Origin: Thermoleophilia bacterium
GTDB taxonomy: Bacteria > Actinomycetota > Thermoleophilia > Gaiellales > SKUG01
Length of the DNA stretch: 6,867 bases
Direction of reading: 5' to 3'
Assembly (NCBI GenBank): GCA_020438525.1
Contig: JAGQUL010000387.1
Coordinates: 1 to 6,867 of the forward strand
Part shown: positions 1 through 4,968 of the stretch, piece by piece
How positions within the stretch are numbered: position 1 is the stretch's first letter
Layout of the letters: each line of letters opens with the position of its first letter
Translations under genes and position numbers: made by a program
The notes under the pieces: generated by a model
Databases searched by the model: none
What the model saw: the letters and a program-made list of their open reading frames with translations, nothing else
What the model was told of the DNA's origin: nothing

Positions 1-1075
1 TCTCGAACATCTTCTCGAAGATCATCACCGTGCCGGTCGCCTGGGTGGCGATCGCCACGGCGGTCGACGTGAGGTCGGCCGGGAAGTTCGGCCAGGGACC
101 GTCCTCGAGCTTGGTGATGTGTCCGCCCAGGTCGTCCTTCACCACGAGACGCTGCTCCGGCGGCACGCGCAGCGTGGTGCCCTCCAGCTCCATCTCCACG
201 CCGAGCTTGCCGAAGCCGAGCAGCATCGGGCGCAGCTGCGACACGTCGCCGGCGTTCTCGATCACAAGCTCGCCACCGGTCACCGCGGCCAGGCCGACGA
301 AGCTGCCGACCTCGATGTGGTCGGGCTGGATCGTGTACTCGGTGCCGCCGAGCTTGCCCTGGCCGTGGATCGTGAGGATGTTCGAGCCGATGCCCTCGAT
401 CTTCGCGCCCATGCTCACGAGGAAGCGGCACAGGTCCTGCACGTGCGGCTCGCAGGCCGCGTTCTCGATCACGGTCGTGCCGCGTGCGAGCGATGCAGCC
501 ATGATCGCGTTCTCGGTACCGGTCACGCTCGGCTCGTCGAGGAACATGTAGGTGCCGATCAGGCCGCCCGATGGCGCCTCGAAGCGGTAGCCCTGGTCCC
601 ACGTGAAGGTCGCGCCGAGCGTCTCGAGGGCGATCACGTGGGTGTCGACGCGGCGACGACCGATCGTGTCGCCACCCGGGACCGGGATCCACACCTCGCC
701 GTGGCGGGCCACGAGCGGGCCTGCGAGCAGCAGCGATCCACGGATGCGCTCGCACAGCTCGGGATCGAGGTTGGTGGGGTCGAGGCCGGCGCTCGCGTCG
801 ATGCGCCACGAGTTCGGTCCGAGGCGCTCGACTGCGCAGCCTGCGTGGTCGAGCAGCTCGATGAGCAGGATCACGTCGACGATGTCGGGCACGTCGTGCA
901 GCACCACCGGCTCGCTCGCGAGCAGGCAGGCTGCAACGATCGGCAGCGCCGCGTTCTTGTTCGCGGCGGCACGGACGGTGCCGTGGATCGGGTTGCCTCC
1001 CTCGATGAGGAAGCGCTCGTTCTTCTTCGCACGCGCGCCCGTGGAGGTGGCCGGAGCATCCGGGGTGACAGTCAT
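1..1075 (-). CDS. murA: UDP-N-acetylglucosamine 1-carboxyvinyltransferase (MurA), C-terminus cut by window edge
   Basis: MurA transfers enolpyruvate from PEP to UDP-GlcNAc, the first committed step of peptidoglycan synthesis in the cytoplasm. From the ATG at 1075 the frame stays open to the left edge, giving 358 residues. Compared with the E. coli enzyme (419 residues) about 90 C-terminal residues lie outside the window. Visible landmarks are the substrate-binding KNAALPI segment (K40, N41, equal to E. coli K22/N23), R112 (R91), the active-site loop PGGDTIGRR at 133-141, and FPAD at 331-334 with the catalytic Asp (D305 in E. coli). The loop carries Asp136 where most bacteria have the fosfomycin-alkylated Cys115, as in mycobacterial MurA. 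An extra ~18 residues precede the first conserved strand. No Shine-Dalgarno is seen before the ATG, but a TACCAT box lies 7 bases upstream, suggesting a leaderless mRNA. The GH-J gene ends 36 bases upstream on the same strand. Confidence 0.96.
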   Translation of the reverse strand, partial: MTVTPDAPATSTGARAKKNERFLIEGGNPIHGTVRAAANKNAALPIVAACLLASEPVVLHDVPDIVDVILLIELLDHAGCAVERLGPNSWRIDASAGLDPTNLDPELCERIRGSLLLAGPLVARHGEVWIPVPGGDTIGRRRVDTHVIALETLGATFTWDQGYRFEAPSGGLIGTYMFLDEPSVTGTENAIMAASLARGTTVIENAACEPHVQDLCRFLVSMGAKIEGIGSNILTIHGQGKLGGTEYTIQPDHIEVGSFVGLAAVTGGELVIENAGDVSQLRPMLLGFGKLGVEMELEGTTLRVPPEQRLVVKDDLGGHITKLEDGPWPNFPADLTSTAVAIATQATGTVMIFEKMFE

Positions 1076-1082
1076 GGCGGCG

Positions 1083-1088
1083 ATGGTA
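1083..1088 (-). promoter_or_regulatory. Candidate -10 box (TACCAT) for leaderless murA transcript
   Basis: On the minus strand TACCAT matches the actinobacterial TANNNT -10 pattern and ends 7 bases before the murA ATG, so transcription would begin at or next to the start codon. No purine-rich ribosome binding site lies between it and the ATG, which fits leaderless translation. No convincing -35 hexamer is visible, and the box falls in the 36-base gap after the GH-J gene. Read-through from that gene is the alternative. Confidence 0.35.
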
Positions 1089-1111
1089 GCAGCGTTCCGC
1101 GCGCGTGCGCG

Positions 1112-2401
1112 TCACGGTTCGTACGGAATCGGCCCGATGACCTCGCCATGGAACTTCCCGGTCGCGTCGGTGTCGCGAAACGCGAATATCTGCTGCGTAC
1201 CGTCAGGGCCTTCGACAACGTGCCCCGCATACAGCTCCGGGGTAGTGATCGGCTGTGCTCGACGCATGTCGACCGGACCGGCAGGCGTGGTCGCCGGGAC
1301 CGAGAACATCCCGCTGATCGCGTCAGGGCCGACCTGCCGGTGGGCATACGTCGAGGATGTCAGCTCAGGACCGGTCAACGGGTTCGCGTGCGAGAGCACC
1401 TCGATTTCGGCGAAGCGATCGGGCGCGCTCAGCGGCGGCTGCGCCGTCCAGGTCTTCATGTCCGGACTTGTGGCGTGTCCGACTACGCCACGCGCGTCCA
1501 CGTCACCGACCTTGGCTCGCGCCGTTACGAACATGTGCCAGGTCCCGGTCGCGGGGTCCTGGAATACCTGGGGATCGCGCCAGGCTTCATCGACCCACGA
1601 GCTGTCGCCGAGCCGCTCGTAGTGCGCCCCGTTCGCTTCGAGGATCGGGTCAGGATGCTTGGTCCACGTCATCATGTCCTTGCTCGTCGCCATCCCGATG
1701 CGCTGCACGTGCCCGTCCTCCGCCTTGCTCACGGCGGTGTAGTACATGACCCAGGTTCCGTCGGGAGCCTGCACGGTGCTGCCGGTCCAGGTCGCAAGGT
1801 CGTCCCACGCGGGCGAAGTCGAGGGACCAATCGCTTCCCCGACTTCGGTCCAGGTCTTCAGGTCGTCCGACACTGCATGGCCGACGCGAGCATTGACGTG
1901 ACGAAGCTCGGGGTCGCCCAGCGACTTGGGTGCGTTCAGGAAGAACATGTGATGACGCTTCCTGCCGTCGACGACCTCCTCGGCGAACCAGGAGTCCCAG
2001 ACCCAGCGGTCCTCGAACGAGAGCGCGACCGGACGGGGCGCTTCCGCGACATTGACTGCTCGCAACGATCTGGCGGCATCATCGAGATGATGCTCGATCA
2101 CCGTCCCGGACGGAGCCTGTCGTCGTAGCGTGGTGCCGTCGCGCGAGAGCTGCCGGATCGCGTCATGGGCGGCGTCGAGCGACGCGCGCCCTGCAGCGAG
2201 CGGCCTGGCAGTCTGAGCGTTGCCGATGCGCAGCTGCTGAACGGCCTCGATCACACCCGACACGGACGAGTCGAGCTCACGAAGCAGCTGCCGGCGTTCC
2301 GGGCGCGCCATCCCCTCAGCACGCTCGAGAGACGATGAGCGCACCAGATCGAGTGCATCGACCACGCCATGATAGGCGCGCCTCAGCGCAATGGCATCCA
2401 C
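1112..2401 (-). CDS. Glycoside hydrolase, clan GH-J type (GH32/GH68-like five-bladed beta-propeller) with N-terminal helical extension
   Basis: Probably acts on a fructosyl- or furanosyl-containing sugar; the substrate cannot be read from the sequence. With a GTG start at 2401 the protein has 429 residues. Residues ~130-429 show the clan pattern: WDSW at 135-138 (D136 candidate nucleophile), WTGS at 205-208, WRDP at 274-277 (D276, transition-state stabiliser), GVVGHATS near 305-312, and EIEV with E334 as likely acid/base. DG(T)W-type blade turns and SDDLKTW / SPDMKTW repeats also occur. Residues 1-~120 are predicted helical, Arg/Ala/Leu-rich, without a signal peptide, and are not part of the usual catalytic domain; family members of this type are often ~300-330 residues. 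The region after E334 is less conserved than expected (no clear LxFS strand). The start was chosen because AGGGGG lies 6 bases upstream; a GTG at 2428 adds nine residues but has no ribosome site. Lies 36 bases upstream of murA. Confidence 0.8.
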   Translation of the reverse strand: MDAIALRRAYHGVVDALDLVRSSSLERAEGMARPERRQLLRELDSSVSGVIEAVQQLRIGNAQTARPLAAGRASLDAAHDAIRQLSRDGTTLRRQAPSGTVIEHHLDDAARSLRAVNVAEAPRPVALSFEDRWVWDSWFAEEVVDGRKRHHMFFLNAPKSLGDPELRHVNARVGHAVSDDLKTWTEVGEAIGPSTSPAWDDLATWTGSTVQAPDGTWVMYYTAVSKAEDGHVQRIGMATSKDMMTWTKHPDPILEANGAHYERLGDSSWVDEAWRDPQVFQDPATGTWHMFVTARAKVGDVDARGVVGHATSPDMKTWTAQPPLSAPDRFAEIEVLSHANPLTGPELTSSTYAHRQVGPDAISGMFSVPATTPAGPVDMRRAQPITTPELYAGHVVEGPDGTQQIFAFRDTDATGKFHGEVIGPIPYEP

Positions 2402-2407
2402 GGAATT

Positions 2408-2413
2408 CCCCCT
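2408..2413 (-). promoter_or_regulatory. Ribosome binding site deciding the GH-J start
   Basis: AGGGGG on the minus strand, 6 bases before the GTG at 2401. A second purine block, GGAGG at 2418-2422, is too far (16 bases) from this GTG and lies inside the reading frame of the longer alternative start at 2428, which itself has no upstream ribosome site. Confidence 0.5.
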
Positions 2414-2415
2414 GT

Positions 2416-2452
2416 TTCCTCCGCTCACCGACTTGTCGAGCGGCGGGAGGAA
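2416..2452 (-). promoter_or_regulatory. Hairpin able to sequester a Shine-Dalgarno-like block ahead of the GH-J gene
   Basis: In the minus-strand mRNA the 5' arm TTCCT-CCCG-CCGCTC (2452 down to 2438) can pair with GAGCGGAGGAA (2426 down to 2416). The result is 11 base pairs with a 4-base bulge and an 11-base loop. The 3' arm contains the GGAGG block and is followed at once by the AGGGGG ribosome site and the GTG start. The short element GAAACAGG occurs on both sides of the hairpin. This is a visible structure; a role in translation control is inference. Confidence 0.4.
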
Positions 2453-2499
2453 CCTGTTTCACGGCTGAGTCGGTCGCGATGCCACGTGACCGCGCAGCC

Positions 2500-2691
2500 C
2501 TATGCGGCGTGCTGCATCGACACCGCGATGTAGCACAGCCACGAGCCGTGCTGCGCGCGGGCGCGATGCACCGTCTCGACGTAGATCGACATCGACGGCG
2601 ACAGCTGGATGCCGCGCTTGCCGAGCAGCTCGAGGTACGCGCTGCGCGCAGCATGCACGTCCTGCGCCTCGATTACCTGCATGTACCGCAT
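2500..2691 (-). CDS. Small hypothetical protein, 63 aa
   Basis: I do not recognise this protein. It begins MRYMQVIEAQDVHAARSAYL and ends at a TAG codon. The case for a real gene is its strong ribosome site (AGGGGGAG, 6-base gap to the ATG), its position on the same strand ahead of the GH-J gene and the clean start and stop. It has no signal peptide or membrane segment. A short helix (about residues 12-25) is followed by a strand-like segment containing IYVET and a Trp-Leu-Cys-Tyr patch (residues ~50-54); there is one Cys. The pattern could fit a small single-domain alpha/beta protein. It is separated from the GH-J gene by 98 bases, so co-transcription is possible but not shown. Its expression would be read from the divergent region to its right. 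Confidence 0.5.
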   Translation of the reverse strand: MRYMQVIEAQDVHAARSAYLELLGKRGIQLSPSMSIYVETVHRARAQHGSWLCYIAVSMQHAA

Positions 2692-2697
2692 CGTGCT

Positions 2698-2705
2698 CTC
2701 CCCCT
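2698..2705 (-). promoter_or_regulatory. Strong ribosome binding site for the 63-aa gene
   Basis: AGGGGGAG on the minus strand with a 6-base spacer to the ATG at 2691. It is the best Shine-Dalgarno in the window and the main support for this small gene. It resembles the AGGGGG/6-base arrangement of the GH-J gene. Confidence 0.5.
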
Positions 2706-2731
2706 GGGCGGTTGGGCGTCCTGCCTGACCG

Positions 2732-2758
2732 AACGAGCAAGCACTGTGTTTGCTCGTT
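2732..2758. repeat. 12-bp inverted repeat in the divergent control region
   Basis: AACGAGCAAGCA (2732-2743) and TGTTTGCTCGTT (2747-2758) pair over 12 positions with a single G-T wobble and a 3-base centre; the outer nine bases are perfect. It sits 41 bases upstream of the 63-aa ATG and 160 bases upstream of the plus-strand gene at 2918. There is no T run on either side, so an intrinsic terminator is unlikely. An operator, or a hairpin in the leader of the minus-strand transcript, fits better. Confidence 0.55.
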
Positions 2759-2778
2759 GCGCACGCTGCATCGGCTGG

Positions 2779-2807
2779 TTTGCAGATCTACTTGAGTGAT
2801 ATATTCA
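2779..2807 (+). promoter_or_regulatory. Candidate promoter for the 2918 gene (AT-rich patch)
   Basis: TTTGCA (2779-2784) and TATTCA (2802-2807) are 17 bases apart; TATATT at 2800 is an alternative -10 at 15 bases. This is the only AT-rich stretch nearby. It implies a leader of about 100 bases before the ATG at 2918. On the opposite strand the same patch offers TATATC (2798-2803), which could serve the 63-aa gene and would put the 2732-2758 inverted repeat in its leader. Prediction only. Confidence 0.3.
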
Positions 2808-2821
2808 TGCCGGTGCGGCGA

Positions 2822-2891
2822 ACGCTCCCGTTTCCGCGTTGAACCCACGCTCCCATGCGTGATTCTTCCCCCTGTCAGGGTGGTTCTTCCC
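2822..2891. repeat. Short direct repeats and a palindrome in the leader of the 2918 gene
   Basis: ACGCTCCC occurs at 2822-2829 and 2847-2854 (25 bases apart). TTCTTCCC occurs at 2863-2870 and 2884-2891 (21 bases apart, two helical turns). Between the latter two is the palindrome CCCTGTCAGGG (2870-2880). Together they occupy the predicted untranslated leader. They could be regulator half-sites; chance is possible because the motifs are short. Confidence 0.3.
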
Positions 2892-2917
2892 GCTGCCGCG
2901 ACGGGTAGACGCGAACC

Positions 2918-3262
2918 ATGTGGCCGTTTCGTCGACAGGCATTCCGCGAGGTGGTGGATCGCCAGCTGGCAATCTTCGCGCAGGACCACACGTCGCTGGT
3001 TGACCAGGCACGGGCCGCGCTTGCGGCCTACCACGCACAGCCCGATGTTCGCGAGGCGCAGGAGCAGTACCAGGAGCACGACGAGCTGGCCGAAGAGGTC
3101 GAGGAACTGCTCGACGACATGTACCGCAACTTCGCACGCACGCTCGACGAGAAGGCCGGGAAGGCGTATCGCCGGCAGTTCATCAAGCGCGCCAAGGCCC
3201 AGTACGGCGACCTGCTCCCCCGACTCACCTTCGACCCGCCGGAAGATCAGTTGCCCAGCTAG
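2918..3262 (+). CDS. Conserved-looking small charged helical protein, 114 aa, unknown function
   Basis: I cannot name a function. The protein starts MWPFRR and is predicted almost wholly helical. Residues 10-40 form an amphipathic helix (VVDRQLAIFAQDH...). Residues 45-68 are very acidic with a heptad-like spacing (EHDELAEEVEELLDDMY). A basic helix follows at 78-96 (EKAGKAYRRQFIKRAKAQY). The C-terminus (100-114) is Pro/Asp-rich and likely unstructured. No signal peptide, no cysteine and no transmembrane segment are seen, so it is probably cytoplasmic, perhaps an oligomer or a partner of another protein. The ATG is preceded by no clear Shine-Dalgarno (GACGGGTAGACG is the best purine block). It is the only plus-strand gene among minus-strand neighbours and converges on the ComB-like gene 39 bases downstream. 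Confidence 0.75.
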   Translation: MWPFRRQAFREVVDRQLAIFAQDHTSLVDQARAALAAYHAQPDVREAQEQYQEHDELAEEVEELLDDMYRNFARTLDEKAGKAYRRQFIKRAKAQYGDLLPRLTFDPPEDQLPS

Positions 3263-3271
3263 GGCAGGCGC

Positions 3272-3295
3272 CCCGGCCATGCGGCCCGGGCCGGG
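3272..3295. terminator. GC-rich hairpin between convergent genes, possible bidirectional terminator
   Basis: CCCGGCC (3272-3278) and GGCCGGG (3289-3295) form a 7-bp all-GC stem with a 10-base loop, in the 39-base gap between two convergent stop codons. A competing perfect palindrome CGGCCCGGGCCG spans 3282-3293. Neither strand has a following T run. It may act as a bidirectional, T-tract-poor terminator as is common in actinobacteria, but GC-rich DNA forms such stems easily. Confidence 0.35.
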
Positions 3296-3301
3296 CGACG
3301 A

Positions 3302-3973
3302 CTACCAGGCGTGCGCGACGAGCGTGTCCCCGTCGTGCCTGATCGCGGGGACCAACGCGAGCGAGTCGACCGCCGCTGCGATCCGCAGGTCGTCCGGGTG
3401 GCCGCCGCGGGCGAGGTGACCGTGCCAGCGCACGCCGGTCGACAGCTGCGCCGCCACGTCCTCTGCGCCCTGCGCGAGAGTCACGGCAATCCCGGCAGCG
3501 TCGGTGAGCTGCGCGTCGCGACCATCGAGCTCGTCGAGCAGCACGCGGATGAGCATGCCGCTCGCCCACCACGCATCGCCGGCAACCTCGTCGCCGGCAC
3601 CGGCGAGCGCGGGCAGGAACGTGATCCGAGGCGAGGCCGTCGCTGCCATCCGCGCGCAGAGTGGTCGGGCGAACGCGGGTGCACCGAGCAGCATGCCGTG
3701 ATCGATGCTCGCGAGCAGCTCGCTGCTGCGCACGCGACACCGCCGCGCACCGTCGCCGGGCGGCTGCTCGAACGAGACGAGCGGGATCGGCGCGACGTCG
3801 CTCGCGAGCGGGGCCACCTCGACGCTCTCCCAGCCCGCGTCGAGCGCGGCAGCCACTGCAACCGCGGCGTAGAGCGGCTCCACCACGACGCGCAGCTCGT
3901 CGTCGATTCGTGGTGGAGCGAGGCGCGGATCGAGCACGTCCACGACCAGCGGTGCATGGCCGTCGTGCTGCAT
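3302..3973 (-). CDS. Divergent ComB (2-phosphosulfolactate phosphatase)-like protein
   Basis: 223 residues, close to the usual ComB length (~230-245). ComB hydrolyses 2-phosphosulfolactate in coenzyme M-type sulfonate metabolism, but many actinobacterial members have unknown roles. The match is by overall pattern: an N-terminal VVDVL (10-14); AAVAVAAALDAGWESVEVAP (36-55) like the family's 'thrice-Ala, GA.eV.pV' helix-strand; LLGAPAFARPL (95-105) like LiGslrNA; GDAWWASGML (132-141) like the ED..GAG segment; and the tail HLARGGHPDDLRIAAAVDSLALVPAI (186-211), close to the family's G..dDv..Aa..d.s..VP ending. The usual DVLRATT and TTNGT motifs are absent, so the ligand site is altered and the ComB reaction is doubtful. 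The ATG overlaps the stop of the upstream dehydrogenase by one base (TGATG) with no own ribosome site, indicating translational coupling. Confidence 0.6.
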   Translation of the reverse strand: MQHDGHAPLVVDVLDPRLAPPRIDDELRVVVEPLYAAVAVAAALDAGWESVEVAPLASDVAPIPLVSFEQPPGDGARRCRVRSSELLASIDHGMLLGAPAFARPLCARMAATASPRITFLPALAGAGDEVAGDAWWASGMLIRVLLDELDGRDAQLTDAAGIAVTLAQGAEDVAAQLSTGVRWHGHLARGGHPDDLRIAAAVDSLALVPAIRHDGDTLVAHAW

Positions 3974-4767
3974 CAGATGATGACCGGTACGCTGCCGCCG
4001 TCGACGCTCCAGGCGGCGCCGGTGACGTACGAGGCGCGCGGGGATGCGGCGAACACGATCGCGGCGGCAATCTCATCCGGGCTGGCCATGCGGCCCATCG
4101 GTCGCCCCTTGCCGGTGGCGGCGAGCGCGTCCTCGCGGCTGATGCCCTTGCCCTGCGCGACCTGGTCGGCGAGGCCGCCTTCGTCCATCCAGGCCTCGCT
4201 GGTGGTGGGTCCGGGGCAGATCGAGAGGGAGCGGATGCCGTCGCCGGCGTAGGTGTCGGCGACGAGGCGGGCGAGCGACTGGACCGCCGCCTTGGTGATG
4301 GAGTAGTTGGCCATGCCGGCGCTGGGGCGCTTGCCGGCGGTGCTCGAGACGTGCACGATGGCGCCGGACCTGCGGGCGCGCATGCCGGGCAGCACCGCGC
4401 GGGTGCAGCGGACGTAGCTCATGACGTTGAGCTGCCAGAGCTCGTCCCACTGATCGTCGGTGACCTCGTCGAACGTCACCTGGTAGGCAAGGCCGACGTT
4501 GTTGACGAGCACGTCGATCGGCCCGAGCTCACCGATCACCGCCCCGACGGCGGCGTCGACCGAGGCACGCTCGGTGATGTCGCACGCGACCGCGATCGCC
4601 GTGCCGCCCGCCTCGGTGATCGACGTCGCGACGCTCGCCGCAGCATCAGCGGCGCGGTCGAACACCGCGACCGCGGCACCTTCCTCGGCAAACCCGTGAC
4701 AGAGCGCGCCGCCGATGCCGCCGCCTCCGCCCGTGACGATCACGACCTTCCCGTCGAACCGGTTCAT
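3973..4767 (-). CDS. Short-chain dehydrogenase/reductase (classical SDR), NAD-preferring
   Basis: 264 residues, a normal length for a classical SDR. This Rossmann-fold oxidoreductase interconverts a hydroxyl and a carbonyl on an unidentified substrate in the cytoplasm. Numbered from the ATG at 4767, the cofactor motif TGGGGGIG is at 12-19 and D37 ends beta-strand 2, which favours NAD(H) over NADP(H). NNVG (89-92) stands for the usual NNAG. The catalytic tetrad is N114, S142, Y155 and K159 (YSITK). CPGPT at 185-189 and a C-terminal YVTGAAWSVDGG complete the fold. The start at 4767 is preferred because GAGGGG lies 6 bases before it; a GTG at 4773 would add two residues but overlaps that site. 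The stop shares one base with the start of the ComB-like gene, so the two are probably one operon. Confidence 0.93.
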   Translation of the reverse strand: MNRFDGKVVIVTGGGGGIGGALCHGFAEEGAAVAVFDRAADAAASVATSITEAGGTAIAVACDITERASVDAAVGAVIGELGPIDVLVNNVGLAYQVTFDEVTDDQWDELWQLNVMSYVRCTRAVLPGMRARRSGAIVHVSSTAGKRPSAGMANYSITKAAVQSLARLVADTYAGDGIRSLSICPGPTTSEAWMDEGGLADQVAQGKGISREDALAATGKGRPMGRMASPDEIAAAIVFAASPRASYVTGAAWSVDGGSVPVII

Positions 4768-4773
4768 CGGCAC

Positions 4774-4779
4774 CCCCTC
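4774..4779 (-). promoter_or_regulatory. Ribosome binding site deciding the SDR start
   Basis: GAGGGG on the minus strand, 6 bases before the ATG at 4767. It abuts the alternative GTG at 4773, which therefore has no usable spacing. Confidence 0.6.
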
Positions 4780-4783
4780 GCGT

Positions 4784-4797
4784 CACCCGACACCCGA
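4784..4797. repeat. Tandem 7-bp duplication CACCCGA x2 upstream of the SDR
   Basis: CACCCGA is repeated head to tail at 4784-4790 and 4791-4797, just upstream of the SDR ribosome site. It is short and may be slippage or half-sites; no function can be assigned. Confidence 0.3.
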
Positions 4798-4846
4798 TGT
4801 TCGCACGCTGCGACGGCGTCTGGAGACCCAGCGGATCGATCCGACG

Positions 4847-4873
4847 TTCACGTTGTGTCAGACACAACCTGAA
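4847..4873. repeat. 27-bp palindrome, copy 1 (one arm mismatch)
   Basis: TTCACGTTGTGTC, A, GACACAACCTGAA: 13-base arms around one central base, with a single mismatch. It shares 30 of 32 positions with copy 2 when the preceding CGACG (4842-4846) is included. It lies about 80 bases upstream of the SDR start and between two minus-strand genes. See copy 2 for interpretation. Confidence 0.85.
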
Positions 4874-4906
4874 CGAGCCGCGACGGCTGTACCTGGGCCG
4901 ACGACG

Positions 4907-4933
4907 TTCACGTTGTGTCTGACACAACGTGAA
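4907..4933. repeat. 27-bp perfect palindrome, copy 2
   Basis: TTCACGTTGTGTC, T, GACACAACGTGAA: perfect 13-base arms around one central base, exactly 60 bp downstream of copy 1 and also preceded by CGACG. It lies 35 bases after the esterase stop (reading the minus strand). The core TGTGTC-n-GACACA is shared. A second small palindrome GTCAGCTGAC (4935-4944) follows immediately. No T run, so this is not a standard terminator. Candidates are a twin operator for the SDR operon or a REP-like interspersed element. I have the impression of similar elements in related actinobacterial genomes, but cannot verify it here. Confidence 0.85.
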
Positions 4934-4968
4934 GGTCAGCTGACACCGACGCTCGCGGGTGGGCCGGG

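Noticed and set aside
1098..1112. 15-base alternating C/G/T purine-pyrimidine tract (possible Z-DNA)
   Set aside because: Short CG-alternating runs are expected by chance in DNA of this composition; no adjacent feature makes it special.
119..2128. Long open frame on the plus strand across the MurA and GH-J genes (over 600 codons)
   Set aside because: It lies opposite two genes with clear family motifs on the minus strand; its translation is Arg/His/Val/Asp-rich low-complexity, typical of the antisense frame in GC-rich DNA, and no ribosome site is visible.
2459..3280. 273-codon minus-strand frame over the divergent control region
   Set aside because: It overlaps both the 63-aa gene and the 114-aa gene in other frames, and crosses the AT-rich patch and inverted repeat; no domain is seen.
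4847..4933. Paired palindromes as a double intrinsic terminator for the esterase
   Set aside because: The one-base centre and lack of any T run on the minus strand do not fit an intrinsic terminator; duplication at exactly 60 bp suggests a binding-site or mobile-repeat role instead.
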